A stretch of DNA of 64,000 nucleotides from Cacajao melanocephalus (GCA_963573385.1 CAUYLG010061804.1:423830-487829), one strand, 5' to 3'. Numbered from the stretch's first letter, positions 35,906 to 48,935 are shown. Program-made: numbers and translations. Notes: generated by a model from the letters alone, not told the origin.

Positions 35906-38226
35906 CAGGAAAACCTCAAATATATTGCAGGTTCTGTTCCAACTACCATAGTAAAACACCAATCGCAATAAGGTGAATCATACAAATTTTTTTCGTTTCT
36001 CAGTGAATATAAAAGTTACGTTTACAGTACAGTGTAGTCTATTAACTGTGCAGTAGGATTATGTCTAAAAAATGCATTTATTTAAAAATACTTCATTATT
36101 AAAAAATGCTGAAGATCATTCTGAGCCTTCAGCCAGCCATAATCTCTTTGATGGTGGGGGAGTGGTTCCTTGATGTTGATCAGAGTGGTGGTTCCTGAAG
36201 GCTGGGTGCCTGTGGCAATTTCTTAAAGTAAGATAACAATAACATTTACAGTGTTGATTGACTGTTCCTTTTACGAAAGATTTCTCTGTAGCGTGTGATG
36301 CTGTTTGACAGCACTTTATCAACAGTAGAACTTCTTTCAAATTGGAGTCAATGCTCTGAAACTCTGCTGCTACTTTATCCTCTATATTTATACAATATCT
36401 TAAATCCTTTATTGTCATTTCAACAACGTTCACAATATCATACCTAGGGAGAGATTATGTCTCAAGAAACAACTTACTTTGCTCAGACCTATGAAGCAGT
36501 TCCTCATCCATTAAGTTTGATCATGAAATTGCAGCAATTCGGTCACATCTTTAGGCTACATATCTAATTTTAGTTCTCTTGCTATTTCTACTTTCTTCCT
36601 CCACTGAAATCTTGAACCCTTCAAAATCGACCATGACAGTTGGGATCAGCTTCTTTGAAACTCCTGTTAATGTTGATATTTTGAGTTTCTCTGGTGAATC
36701 AATCATGGATGTTCTTAGTGGCAACTAGGATGGTGAATTCTTTCCAGAAGGCTTTTAATTTACTTTGCCCAGATCCATCAGGAGAATCAGTCTATTGCAG
36801 CTATAGCCTTATAAAACGTATTTTCTAAGCAATAAGACTTGAAAGTCAGAATTAGTTCCGGATCCATCTGTTGCAGAGTAGATGTGTTAACAAGCATGAA
36901 AACACTATTAATCTCCATGTACACCTCCTTCAGAACTATTGGGTGTCCAGGTGCATTTTCAGTGAGCAATAACGTTTTGGAAAGAATTACTATTTTTATT
37001 CTGAGCAGTAGGTTTCAACAGTGGGCTTGAAATATTCAGTAAACCATGCTATAAACAGATGTGCTGCCATTGGTCTTTGTTGTTCCAGTTATAGAGCACA
37101 GGCAGAGTAGATTTAGCATAATTCTTAGGGCCCTAGGATTTTCAAAGTGGTAAATGAGCATTGGCTTCAACTTAGTCATCAACTGTATTAGCCCCTAACA
37201 AGAGAATCAGCCTGTCCTTTGAAGCCAGTCATTGAGTTCTATCCACCTATGAAAGTTGTAATTGGCACCTTCTTCCCGTAGAAGGCTGTCTTGTCTGCAT
37301 TGAAAACTTGTTGTTTGCCCCCTTAATCAATGATCTTAGCTAGATCTTTAGGATAACATGCCACAAGTTCTACTCTGTCTCCATCAGCACTTGCTGCTTA
37401 CCTTGCACTTTTATGTTGTGGAGATGGTTTCTTTCTTAAACTTCATGAACCAACTTCTCCTAGCTCTCAACTTTTCTTCTGCAGCTTCCTCGCCTTTCTC
37501 AGCCTTCATGGAATTAAAGAACATTAGGGTCTTGGTCAAGATTAGGCTTTGGCTTAAACAAATGCTGTGGCTGATAGGATCTTCTATTTAGACCACTCAA
37601 ACTTTGTCCATATTAGCAATAAGGCTGCTTTATTTTCCTATCATTTGTGTGTTCATGGGAGTAGCACTTTTAATTTCTTTCAAGAACTTTTCCTTGTACT
37701 TACAAGTTGGCTAGTGGGCCTCTCCTGACTTGTGACATGTCTTCCTCACTAAGCCTAATCATTTCTAGCTTTTGATTTCAAGTGAGAAATATGTGACGTT
37801 TCCTTTCACTTGGACACTTGGAGGTCATTGTAGGGTTGTTAATTGACCTAATTTTAATATTGCTGTGTCTCAGGGAATAAGAACCTTGAGAAGAGGGAGA
37901 GAGATGGCAAACGGCCGTCTTGGTGGAGCGGGCAGAACACACCCAACATTTATTAAGTCTGTCATCTTATGTGGGCATGGTTCCTGATGCCCTAAAACAA
38001 TTGCAATAGTGACAGAGATCACTGATCACAGATTATCGTAACAATAATGAGAAAAAATTTGAAATATTACAACAATTGCAAAACTGTGACACAGAGACAG
38101 GAAATGAGCACATGCTTTTGGAACAATGGCGCCAACAGACTTGTTTGAGGCAGAGTTGAAACAAACCTTCAATTCTAATTTGGGGAAAAAAAACAGTCTG
38201 ATGTATAAGAAAGCAAGACATGCCTG
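35906..38226 (-). mobile_element. Tigger1 DNA transposon, nearly full length
   Basis: The 2,321-bp element begins cagg (35906) and ends tgcctg (38226), with TA on each side (35904-35905 and 38227-38228), the pogo/mariner target duplication. The family consensus is about 2.4 kb. Minus-strand sequence next to the right end (aattgaaggtttg, agcatgtgctcatt) matches the Tigger1 5' leader. The transposase frame is broken throughout. It occupies a quarter of the 9.3-kb intron. Confidence 0.9.
36787..36969 (-). pseudogene. Tigger1 transposase catalytic-core remnant
   Basis: A 60-codon minus-strand frame contains ENAPGHP and [19 protein letters not shown], equivalent to the DNAPGHP and QQMDQGVI-type motifs of pogo-family DDE transposases. 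The catalytic Asp before NAPGHP reads Glu here. A second piece of open frame at 36116-36433 corresponds to the C-terminal part. There is no intact protein. Confidence 0.82.
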
Positions 38227-38393
38227 TAGATTGTTGCTAATAAAATACAAATCTATTTGAAAACATCCTGAACCATAGTAGCTTTTACATGTCTACCACC
38301 CATCAATATAACTACTATTATGAGGAAATTGTGACTCATTTTTTTCATAAAAGGGGACCTGAATTGGAGAAGGTTGAAAAATTCTGAGTAGAG

Positions 38394-38732
38394 TATAATT
38401 GTATGTTGCTCAACAACAGGCATACGTTCTGGGAAATGCATAGTTGGGTGATTTCATCATTGTGTGAATATCATATACTCTATTTACCCATCCAGATGAT
38501 ATTGCTTACTGCATACCTATATTATATGGTAAAATCTATTGCTGTTAGGCTACCGACGTGTACAGCATGCTACTGTACTGAATACTGTAAGCGATTGGAA
38601 TAGAATAGTAACTTTTGTGTATCTAAACATACATAAATATTTTAAAAGTGCAGTAAAAATATGATATAACCGTTGGGACTACCTTCAGATATGTGGTCTG
38701 TTGTTGACTGAAATGGTTTATGTTGCATGACT
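38394..38732 (+). mobile_element. MER2 (Tigger-derived MITE)
   Basis: It contains gcatacgttctgggaaatgc, tgatttcatcattgtgtga, acagcatgctactgtactga and a 3' end of ttatgttgcatgacta, the MER2 signature. It lies 168 bp from the end of the Tigger1, a relative of the same family. Confidence 0.9.
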
Positions 38733-38778
38733 ATATCTTAAAATTTAAAAATTGTATTTATAAAAATTAGTCAATTAG

Positions 38779-39095
38779 GCTGGGCCTGGTGGCTCATGCC
38801 TGTAATCCCAGCACTTCGGGAGATCGAGGTGGGTGGATCATTCGAGGGCAGGAGTTCGAGACAAGCCTGACCAACATGATGAAACCCGTTTTTACTAAAA
38901 ATACACACACACGTACACACACAAAGCCAGGTGTGGTGGTGCACACCTGTAATCCTGTCTACTTGGGAGGCTAAAGCAGGAGAATCGCTTGAACTTGTTA
39001 GCGGAGGTTGTAGTGAGCCAAGATCACATAACTGCACTCCAGCCTGGGCAACAAAGGGAGATTCTGTCTCAAAAAAAAAAAAAAAAAAAATAGTC
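38779..39095 (+). mobile_element. Alu, sense, with AC-repeat linker
   Basis: Full-length Alu with a long A tail, flanked by a perfect 15-bp target-site duplication aaattagtcaattag (38764-38778 and 39096-39110). The mid-element A-rich linker has become an (AC)n tract at about 38901-38924. Confidence 0.98.
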
Positions 39096-39110
39096 AAATT
39101 AGTCAATTAG

Positions 39111-40299
39111 GAAATTATAAAACTAATACTTTGTTCACACAACATTATTCACCTATTTAACAAATTTGTTGATTTGAATAATTGATAGCAGTGTTTTTGT
39201 TATTATGGGTTTTTAGCCTATGCTGATTTATTGTAAATAGGTATAATAATATCTATAAAACCATATTTCTTGCCTCTTAAATTAGTTGCATATTTCTATT
39301 TTTGGATAGTCAAATAAAAAAAAAAGTTTTTATTTTAACATATTGGGTCATGAGTAGGCCTCTTAGAATTTAAAACACAATTATTAACTCCAGAGAGATT
39401 AGTATCTAATATAATCAACATACTTCTCACTATTTTTTACTGAACTCTAAAATACCATCTTTAAACTCTGCAGAGAAACCTTGCCCATTCTTGTAATACT
39501 GTTATTCAAGGAAAATAGCAGCTGGATGTGTAATTTGACACAAATCCTTTCGTAGTCGCTCACTCTCAGGGGCCAAGACACATTTTAATTGTCTTAAGAT
39601 ATCTCACAGGACAGAAAGAGAAACTTCTTTTAATGAAAGTTTTATATTTGAAATTCTATATCAATATTCATTTGAGTAAATATTTCTCTCAGATGTCCTT
39701 TTAGGTGTATACTGTGTTCACATGTTTAATCATGTTTTCATCAAAATGTCATGACTCAAGAAAATGTCATGATTTGGGAAATACTAAGTTTTGTGAGTTT
39801 TAGAAATCTAAATACTAAAATTTAAACATTTCATTATTTTTCTATTCGAATTTATATTTGAAATTAAAGAACTAGAGAATGTAGAAACCAGCAATTTATA
39901 ATGGTTTGAGTGAGGAAATCACACTGTATGAGGTCAAAATGGATGTTCTTTATGAAAACTCAGTTATAACTTGAAGTTTTTCATCCCATGTCCTAAAAGA
40001 ATAAATATTCATTCTAAGGGCTTAGTTTAGTGAAAGTAGGAGAGATCCGTAGCAGAGATTAGGATTTGCTGGATACTCTCCCATCTTTCCTTTGGGAAAT
40101 TTAAAATCGCAACTAGCCCTAAAAACTTCTTAAAGAGGTCATATTTTATTTTAATTCTTTATAAACTATTTGTGGGATTTGGCAGTTATAATTTTAATAT
40201 GTTAATAGGTTACTGAAGACTTTTTAAACATATTTATGAAAAGCACGTATTTTTATGTGCTCATGTCTTGGTGAGTTTTGGAAAGTGTCATAAACAGGT
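39111..40299. other. Very AT-rich intron sequence, nothing recognised
   Basis: No exon or nameable repeat was seen. Confidence 0.5.
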
Positions 40300-40565
40300 T
40301 TGCTTATCAACAGAAATTTATATCTTATGGTTCTGGAGGCTGGGAAGTCCAAAACAAAGGACTCTCTAGAGCCTTCTCACTGGAAACTCGCACGGTAGAA
40401 AGAGGGAGAGATCTCTGAGATCTCTTTTATAAGGGCACTAATTCGATTCCTTAGGATTCTACCCTCATAACCTAATCACCCCCCCAAAGTCTGCACCTCT
40501 TAATACTACCACTTTGGGAGTTAGAGTTTTAACATACGAATTGTAAGGGAACACAAACATGCAGT
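40300..40565 (+). mobile_element. Old interspersed repeat, same family as 4185-4500
   Basis: It shares acagaaatttat, ggttctggaggctgggaagt, ttttataagggcactaattc and cctaatcacc with the copy at 4185-4500, ending gggaacacaaacatgcag. Family not assigned. Confidence 0.7.
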
Positions 40566-41177
40566 TTATTAGTTTGTGTGTGCCTGTGTGTGTGTTCAGC
40601 TTAAGGTAGTTGCATAGAGCACTAAACTTTTTGAACATTTCCTTAGCGTTCTGATTCTAAGGAATGCACAAGGAATAGAATTACAGAGCTCATATTGGAA
40701 TTGAAAAATACAAGATTATACACTTGTTAAAACTGCAAGGGAACAAATAATGTGTTTTCTCTATGCCAGGAAAGTGAAGCCCTCCCCTCTTGCCTGCTTG
40801 ATTTCTACTTTGGGCAATAGCATGAAAGTTGTGCAGACCTGGACTGTAATCTGAGGGAACCAGCCACAAGACAGGATTCTATTTTAATTGTGGGAAACTC
40901 TGATTATCTTCACCTAATCAGTTTTCCCATTGCATTTGCCATGTGTGTGACATAATTTTAAAAGACTAACTGCATAATATTTTTTCATTTTTACCTCAAA
41001 TGTTTTCTTAATGAAAATGTGATCAAACAGACAGGTGCCCAAAGCTTTAACTCTGGTCTTGTTTACAGACATTTATAGTTGGTCAAATTGACTTCATATT
41101 GGCTGCTACAATTCCTAAAAGGCCCTCTTTTGTAGTAAGTATCAAACTTCAAAACAAAGGAAGGGATATTCTTTAAG
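40566..41177. other. Intron sequence, nothing recognised
   Basis: No exon or nameable repeat was seen. Confidence 0.5.
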
Positions 41178-41362
41178 CCAGTGGTCCTCAGAATGTGGTC
41201 TTCAAACCAGTGGCATTAGTATCACCTGGGAACTTGATAGAAACTCAATTTCTTAGGCTCTACCCCAGACTTACTGAATTGGAAACTCTAGGAGTGACAC
41301 CCAGCAATTTATGTGATGCTATGAGCCCTCTGGCTGATTCTCAGGTTTGAGAACCACTATTG
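41178..41362 (+). mobile_element. MER5-type hAT-Charlie MITE
   Basis: It has inverted ends (cagtggtcctcagaatgtgg at the 5' side and ggtttgagaaccactat at the 3' side) and the MER5 interior (atcacctgggaacttgatag, aggctctaccccagacttac). It stops 153 bp before the exon at 41516. Confidence 0.9.
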
Positions 41363-41515
41363 TAATTATGAACTATGTCCTTTAAATACAATTTTAGTAT
41401 TAGGCATACATTGAAATGTGTGCAAGGCAAGTGCTCATGGTAGTTGAATCAAGTTTAATTGCTTAAGTTCTGAGTGATTTAAAGTGATCTAAATGTGTAT
41501 GTGTCCTTTCCATAG

Positions 41516-41716
41516 AAAACCACATCTTGGAGGATGTGAACAAGTGTGTGATAGCCCTTCAAGAAGGTGATGTGGACACTCTGGACCGGACTGCAGGGGC
41601 CATCAGGGGCCGAGCAGCTCGAGTCATACACATCATCAATGCTGAGATGGAGAACTATGAAGCTGGAGTTTATACTGAGAAAGTGCTGGAAGCTACAAAA
41701 CTGCTTTCTGAAACAG
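41516..41716 (+). CDS. CTNNA2: CTNNA2 internal exon, MIII segment (about residues 516-583)
   Basis: This exon is 201 nt. Two bases complete the split Glu, 66 full codons follow, and one base starts the next Val, so it is phase 1 at both ends. It reads (E)NHILEDVNKCVIALQEG through VLEATKLLSET. The acceptor is tcctttccatag and the donor gtaagc. It encodes most of the first half of MIII. By alignment it includes Glu521, Arg548 and Arg551, residues reported in alpha-E-catenin to form salt bridges that keep the M region closed until force is applied. The local GAIRGRAARVIH motif is clear. A symmetric-phase exon of 67 codons could be skipped without a frameshift. A MER5-type fragment ends about 150 bp upstream. 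Identification as alpha-catenin is firm. The paralogue call rests on residues such as GDVDTLD and INAEMENYEAG. Confidence 0.95.
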
Positions 41717-41959
41717 GTAAGCATGGGTAATATGTCTGGCCAAAATGTGAATGCTATGATTCGTTTCCATATTTGAATAAATCTGTTTCATCGATTTCTG
41801 TAGGCCTTTATGCTTCTAAATTGCACATACTCGTGGAAGGGTTGGAGTACTTGAGTGTTCTGTTCTTTTGAGTTTGAATTTGAATAATTTTAGAAGAATG
41901 ACAATTTTATTGCTTTGAATGCATCTATTTCTTTATAGTTTTCATATAGATCATTTGAT

Positions 41960-42130
41960 TCTCACAGACGCAATACAATTTTTTTCTGCCTACTTCATTA
42001 TCTCCAATTATGGATGAGAAAATTTTATGGTTTGAGAAAATTATGGTTTGAATTGGCTAAGAGACTGGAATGAGGTCACAAGGTTAGAAAATGTGCAGAT
42101 GTGATAGGAATTAGGAATCTGTAATTTAAC
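41960..42130 (+). mobile_element. MIR-like fragment with a local tandem repeat
   Basis: It follows a MIR pattern (gattctcacagacgcaatac, aattatggatgagaaaattt, gactggaatgaggtcacaag). The phrase gagaaaattttatggttt is tandemly repeated as gagaaaattatggtttg at about 42017-42050. Confidence 0.6.
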
Positions 42131-42267
42131 CTTTTCTTCATTTATTGCTTGAGAGGACAGGACCTAAGGAAGAACTCTGGACAGCCAGTGGAAAGCTTAA
42201 AGGTTTTAGATAGTGTGTGGGTATGATGTGCTCAAAGAAAGGTGGTGGCTGCTGACGAAGAGTGAGG

Positions 42268-42305
42268 CTTTCAGCATATACCCTTTCTTTCAGCATATAC
42301 CCTTT
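42268..42305. repeat. Perfect 19-bp tandem duplication
   Basis: The unit ctttcagcatataccctt plus t occurs twice back to back (42268-42286 and 42287-42305) with no difference, consistent with recent slippage or a small duplication. Confidence 0.95.
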
Positions 42306-44282
42306 CCTAGGTTTTCAGCTCCTAGGAAAGCTTTATATGCCCTTCTTCAGGGGCATGTGGCTGCCCACAGGACTCACTGCAATGATAAGGCATGGTTGCT
42401 TATGGAAGCTTGTCAGAGCTTGTAGAGGTATTGGGATAAAAAATAAAAAATTCCACTGAATTAGCAGAACAATCTACAACTCTGGAGAAGATATAAAAGA
42501 CTAGCCTATTTTTTAATAGTTTTCCCTCTTGACCAATGTATTTGGGTTTCCTCAGGCCTTGTATATCTGTATATATAAGAATAGATATGTAGTTCAAGGA
42601 ATGAGAGGAGACTAGGGAATAGAAAAAGAGAATGTAAGTCCACATTGGATAAGGTTGTTGATGAATAATGAATTGGTGCATGTATCTGCACAGAAGGGCC
42701 TCTCCACTCAAACCCTAAGGGGGACCTTCATGGGTTTGCATATGAGCTTTGGAAGCCACTGGGCATTTTAAAAATAGCTATCTCTGAAAGGTCAGATATA
42801 GCCCTGTTCCAAGCTCTCCATGATGAAATATGTTGGTAGAAATATGTTGCTTTTTATGAGGAAAAGAATATTTACAAAGAGTTCTGTAGGCATTTGTTAG
42901 CCTGGAATAGCAAGGAAAAAAATACGTCAACACAGGTATTTGTCATTCCCTTTGAAGTATAAACAGAAACAGAATGGTGTGGCATCGTGTTATAAAGAGC
43001 ACGTCCCCTTGAGCATCCTTACAGACTTATAATTAGAATTAATAACAAAAATAAAGATGATAAGATATAGCTGCATGTGAATTAGCTGAGAGTCAGCGCT
43101 GCTTGCTTCCACATAAGCTTGTCCTTCACATTCAATTGAGCAATACAAAGCAAGCCACACAGTATTTCTTTCCTCACTTGGAGTTGTAAAAAGGTATTTT
43201 TTTCTAATTCTCCAAATTAAGGACTTTTTCTGTAGTAACCATTAGGGAGACCATCTCACATTTCTGTGGTTTTCAGCTCCTAGACCATCAGCTCTGTTCT
43301 TGTATAAAGTCTCCTCTTCATGTGGGATATCTGACAGAGTAACACTCACTTGAGTCTGACACTAGATAAATAATATCAGAGAAGGGTGGAAGACCTAGAG
43401 TCAGGGCTCCGTTCCTGCGCACTCATGACCGGTGGGAAGAACACTTGTGGGAGATGAAAGATACAGAGCATATTGCCCATTTTCATGTGACTTTCTACCC
43501 ACAGATAATTCAGGCACTGTTCAAATGACATTTTAAAACTTTTTCTTATTGTATCTTGGACTGCTTCTACAACAGGAGTGCCGCTTACTAGGTCAAAATC
43601 TAAACGCAAGGGCCATTGCTTAGTTGATTGTAATATTTTAACATAATTTTCACCCAAAGTCCTGATACGTAAATAATTTTCTGGTTGATTTTTCTACTTA
43701 AAAAAAAAACAATTAAACAGTCGTTCATTAGATTGTTGTTTCTAATCAAGATTTTTGCTCTTGTTCTGAGTTCTTAAAATTTTTAGCCTAGCCTGCAACG
43801 ATTGAGCACTCCGGGGGTTTAACTAAAGGCACCTTTCTTATTTTGATGCCCACATCCAATTCCTAATTGAACATGGTAAATGAGTAGGACATTAAATTCT
43901 ACTTTTCCGGATTTACTGAAGTTAACTAGGAAAGTAACCAGGTAGAGACTGCAATAGTTTACATATAACTTCAGTAGAAAATATAGGAATGGGTTTCAAG
44001 GAAAAGTAGGTGTCAGTAAACTAGGAGCTAGAATACAAAGGTATACGATTTCTTTAGTATTTGTCCCCAGTTATTCTTCTCTTTCTGAAACAGAAGTAAT
44101 GTTATTTTTTGTGAATAACTAGAGAGGTTGCCAAAGAAATGAAAGAAAATAATTTGAGCTGTTAACTCACTGATTGCTAATTAGAATTACTGGGAAATGT
44201 GCTTACGTAGAGTAGATGCATGAAGTTTGAGCATGACCACAGGATCAGTTCTGTAATTATGGCTGTACAAAGTTTTGTTGGG
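42306..44282. other. Intron sequence, nothing recognised
   Basis: About 2 kb with no exon or nameable repeat. Confidence 0.5.
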
Positions 44283-44317
<35 letters not shown>

Positions 44318-44318
44318 A
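44283..44318. repeat. (GT)n(AT)n microsatellite
   Basis: About 26 bp of GT units change to AT units (tatatatata). Confidence 0.95.
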
Positions 44319-44709
44319 TTGAAAGTGATTTAGTTCTAATGTCATTGTGTGTCTATGCTAAGGAGACATAAGTCCTGAAAATAGAAATTCCTATGCACGT
44401 CCCTGATGCCCAGTTGTCTACCTTTTGGTTAGTTTTATTTCTGACTTAAGCAATTTTAGAACCATGTTGAGTTGGTCACTTTTCCATCTGAGTCTATCAA
44501 ATTTTGTCATGAGAGTACATTTTAGGTTGAAAGAGGGTGGCGGTGGGGAAAAAAGGGAAAAATGCCAAAAGGAAAGATAAGGAAAAAGAACAGAAAATGT
44601 CACGGTTTTTGTTGTTGTTTTTGCCTTGCCACACCTACTAGGTTCGGCCCATTGATTTTTTGTTTGATATTTCATTTAAACAAAATTCTATGCCGTTAGA
44701 TTCAATACC

Positions 44710-44965
44710 CTAAGTCAGAAGTTCTTAGTCTCCGTACTGTTGACACTTTGGTCTGACTAATTGTTCCTTGAGGACAGTTCTGTTCTGCCCATTACGGGAT
44801 GCTTAGAAGCATCCCTGGACTCCACCTGCTAGATGTTTGTAGCATCTCTTTCTTCTTCACGCTGAGTTGTAACTACCAAGATGTCTCTAGAATTGCCAGA
44901 TATCCTTGACATAAGTGGGGCGTGGTGGGCAAAAGAATGTGCACTGAGCATCACTGCCCTAAAAT
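44710..44965 (-). mobile_element. Probable hAT-type MITE fragment
   Basis: The sequence gtactgttgacactttggtc, cctggactccacctgctaga, ttgtaactaccaagatgtct and agcatcactgccctaaaat matches, in reverse, a common Charlie-type MITE that carries 'gtctagtgggtagaggccagg'. It is diverged. Confidence 0.6.
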
Positions 44966-45886
44966 AAAGAAATAACCCAAAATAGGGACAAGTTAGAACA
45001 GGACAGATTGGAGCCTATGTACTGTGGACATAGCGGGAAGGGAGAGAGGTGGGAGTATATTACAAAGAAGCATCTACAAAAGGGCAGAATAATCAAACAG
45101 CCTTGGCTGAACTGGATATTCCTGCTGAAATGTTTACACATTTCAGCCCCTGTGTAGACATGTGAATGGCTACAGGGCTGGGTCGCTGTCGGGAGACTCC
45201 CACTTTACCACCTGGCTGCCCTCACTGTGTGGCTGGAAAATTGAGAGGTACCCAAAGAGTGACAACACCTCTGTGGTTTATTTTCCATGAATTATTTTCT
45301 TTCTTCAGTAAAGACAGTGCGCTTTAACTGAAAGTGCTTCCTGTCATAATAGGAATGCTGAGTTAAATTTAAGAAAATTTTGTAGAGTATTAGTATGCTA
45401 AGAATTATGGGGTAGCATTATATACGAATTTACCTGTTCATTTTCTTATAAAACAATCTAAGCTGGTGAAAACGCAATAAACTGGATCTACAGCAGACCC
45501 ATTCAGTACTTATGTGGCATATTTGATGGGCTCTTCCATAAAACCTGAATTATAACAAATTGCCAACAGCTTGGTAGTAAGTACACGCTTGACCAGGTCC
45601 ATCTTCATAGATCTCATTTACAAAGTCGGGTTGCTGCAGGAGGCTGAGGAGGGGTGAAAGCACATTCAGTGATATCATATTTAGATATACATACAGTAGC
45701 TCATTTTTCACTGAATGGATTTTACTGAAATGTCATTTTTGTAAATTTGATAGCTGATTTAAGTTTGTGGCCAGGTGAGCATGACTGGGTTAAAAGATCT
45801 GTGAGATTCTGGCAGACATTTTTTCTTCAGAGGAAACAATAAACCCCCCCCCTCCAAAAAAAAAAACCAGAAAAAATAAAGCCCAT
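44966..45886. other. Intron sequence, nothing recognised
   Basis: It ends in a mixed poly-C/poly-A stretch at about 45844-45866, next to the Alu target duplication. Confidence 0.5.
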
Positions 45887-46188
<302 letters not shown>

Positions 46189-46444
46189 AAAATAAAGCAC
46201 ATTTTAAAAAGGGTTTTATGTTATGGAGCACTCTGTATGCAGAGATTAAAATTCCATTATTTTGGAAACTACGTGGGCCAAGCAGATGGTGTAATTTTTA
46301 CTTCCATGCTCTATAACCTAAAGTTTTATACGAATGAGAAGGTTTTTCTTTTTACATCATTTCTTCATATTTTTGCTTAGAAAGTATAAAAGGACCAGCA
46401 AATAGAAAGCATCCAAACTAGAAATCTTAATGAGACATGGTATA

Positions 46445-46590
46445 TTTGGGCCAGGACAGTGCAGTAGAATGAATCCAAAGTTAGGACTCAGAAGAACTCA
46501 ATTACTTTACTGCTACCATCTAACTGTGACCTTAAACGAATCACTTAGTGCCTCTGGGACTTGGTTTTCTCCTGTATTGCCCAATGTTTT
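46445..46590 (+). mobile_element. MIR fragment
   Basis: The text gcagtagaatgaatccaaag, ttaggactcagaagaactca, atctaactgtgaccttaaac and gtgcctctgggacttggttt follows the MIR consensus. Confidence 0.7.
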
Positions 46591-47803
46591 GTCATTCAAG
46601 AATGGGTCAGTATTAATTGTGTAATATATGCATCAGTGTTTGTAGCTTCCTGGTGACTGCACTTGGTATAAGCAATTATTGCCTATGGAGTCCCTGTAAA
46701 AACCCTCTGCACCATCTGGACAAGGGCCTTCATTATTCTCCACGCAAAACATACCCATGCTGTTCCCTCTGTTCTCTCTGCAGTATTCTTCATCTCCTCC
46801 TCCTCCTGCTTTACATCTGTTTATTGAGCTTCTCCTTTAATATATAGCTCTAGTCTCAGTTGGATACAACAGAAAACTATTAGTCTTTTGACATTTAGTA
46901 CGTCCTCTTCAGAGTAAATGGCTGTGCTCACAACTAGATTGTCTGTTTTTAGAGGCAAGTGTTTCTATAGGTACCCACAGCCTAGAATGGTGTTATCATT
47001 GAACACATTTAATATGTGTGTATTGATTAAATGAATACCAAAAATGAGGACATGACACTTTTTCTTTTTCTGTATATGTCCAACAGCAGCCTCAGGTCTG
47101 CAGCTCAAGACCAATTTTTACATATCAGTGGGAAATCATCCGATTGGCTTTTTGCCATTGCATCCTTCAGTTGGACTGATTTCTGTTGCCAGTGGAATAG
47201 AGCTTTATGATTGGACAGGTCGGCGTGACATGCCTATCTCTGTGGCTGGAATATGGGGGGCTGGAGTATGAGATTGATATCAGAAGAAAGTGGTAGCTTA
47301 CTGGGAAGACAAACTATTGGGTATTCGAGATAGGAAGGACTAGCCACAGTCTAAGTTACTTCTGTATGACTGATTTTAAGTTGGAAGTATAGGAAGAATG
47401 AGAAGGAAGTCTTGTCCAGTAAAGAGACCTTAAATAGATAATGAATAATTTGTCTCAATGTCTTTTTTTATATGACTAAAACCTATATACTCTAAGTATT
47501 ATAGGAATGTGATTAATTTTTTTGTTTTTGTTTTTTTAGTTTTTAAATATCCATATAATTTTTCCTAAAAGCAAATGCAAGGTTTGGGGCTCAGAGAACA
47601 AACATGACTTTGCACAATAAGCATGCCAGCTTCCCATGTTCCATTTCCTCTTTAGGGACAATGTGATAAGGGCGGATGGATTCTGTACATACAGTGGAGG
47701 TCTGTGTTATAGCTGGGGAGCCACACAATTATGAATCTAGGAGCTTATTTAGAAATTGGTGTTCCCCTTGAGGGCAGGAGAGGCATGGTTTTTTTAATCT
47801 GTG
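46591..47803. other. Intron sequence, nothing recognised
   Basis: About 1.2 kb with no exon or nameable repeat. Confidence 0.5.
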
Positions 47804-48092
47804 TTTTTGAGACAGAACTTCCTTCTTGTTGCCCAGGCTAGAGTGCAGTGGTGCGATCTTGGCTCATTCAACCACCTTCTTCTGGGTTCAAGTGTTTCTC
47901 CTGCCTCATCCTCCCTAGTAGCTGGGATTATAGGCTCCTGCCACCACGCACAGCTAGTTTTTTTGTATTTTCAGTAGAGATTGCATTTCACCATGTTGGC
48001 CAGGCTGATCTTGAACTCCTGACCTCAGGTGATCAGCCCACCTTGGCCTCCCCAAGTGCTGGGATTACAGGAGTGAGCCACTGTGCCGGCCA
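47804..48092 (-). mobile_element. Alu, antisense
   Basis: It runs from gtttttgagacagaacttcc to gagtgagccactgtgccggc. The T-rich head is short and interrupted. Confidence 0.95.
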
Positions 48093-48539
48093 TGTTTTCA
48101 ATGTTAGTGAACAAATTCTGTCCAGGAGAGATACCTAGGTTGTTAAAACCTTTTGGAATATAAATGCATGGTTCCTAGTTTTATCCCTTTTTGAAATGTA
48201 AACATATCTCTGGGAAGATAAGCCTGTAAATCTCTCTCCAGGTTATTTCACTGTCTTAGGACTGCTGTTTAATTAACCATTGAACCAGGTTACCAGTATT
48301 TTTGTTCGGAAAGGTTTGACCATGCAGAAACATGAAAATATTTCCTATACACTGGTGTGTTTGTAAATGATGTTTTCTCCCACAATTCAGACATGTTCAG
48401 CTCTCTCAGCATAAGAGGCTGAAGAACTACCTCAGAAAATATAACCATAACCAGGTAGTTTACAATATAGGAATGTAAATGATTCCTCATCAAAGGAAAA
48501 GTAGCTTGACCTCTCTCCTAAGACAAATGGAAAGTAAAA

Positions 48540-48935
48540 TCTACCTTGAGAAACCATTACCCATCAGAATGGCAAAGATCCAAAAGTTCTATAATATACT
48601 CTATCGTCTCATATTTTGCTTGTAGATGTGCAAAATGGAGGAAATTTGACATTTTCTATCAAAAGAACATATTTAACATTTGGAAAGCAATCTAACTTTT
48701 AAAAATCTGTTCTCCAGATGTACTGGCAAAAAATATAAAAACATATGCGCAAAGTTATTTATTATAAGACTGTAGGCTAGAAACAACACAAATATCTAGC
48801 CTTAGGGCACTGGTTGAATAAATTATGGTATAATCGCACAATGGAGTATTATGCAGCTATAAAACAGAATGGGGAATAACTCTCTATATTATCTGACTAT
48901 ATTTTTAGGTTAAAATAAGGTGGAAAAACTATGTA
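48540..48935 (+). mobile_element. L1M-type fragment
   Basis: It contains the old L1 ORF2/3' phrases aaccattacccatcagaatg, gggcactggttgaataaatt, atggtataatcgcacaatgg and agtattatgcagctataaaa. Sense orientation, 5'-truncated. It may be L1M or HAL1. Confidence 0.75.

Noticed and set aside
38901..38924. Independent (AC)n microsatellite
   Set aside because: It is the mutated A-rich linker inside the Alu at 38779-39095.
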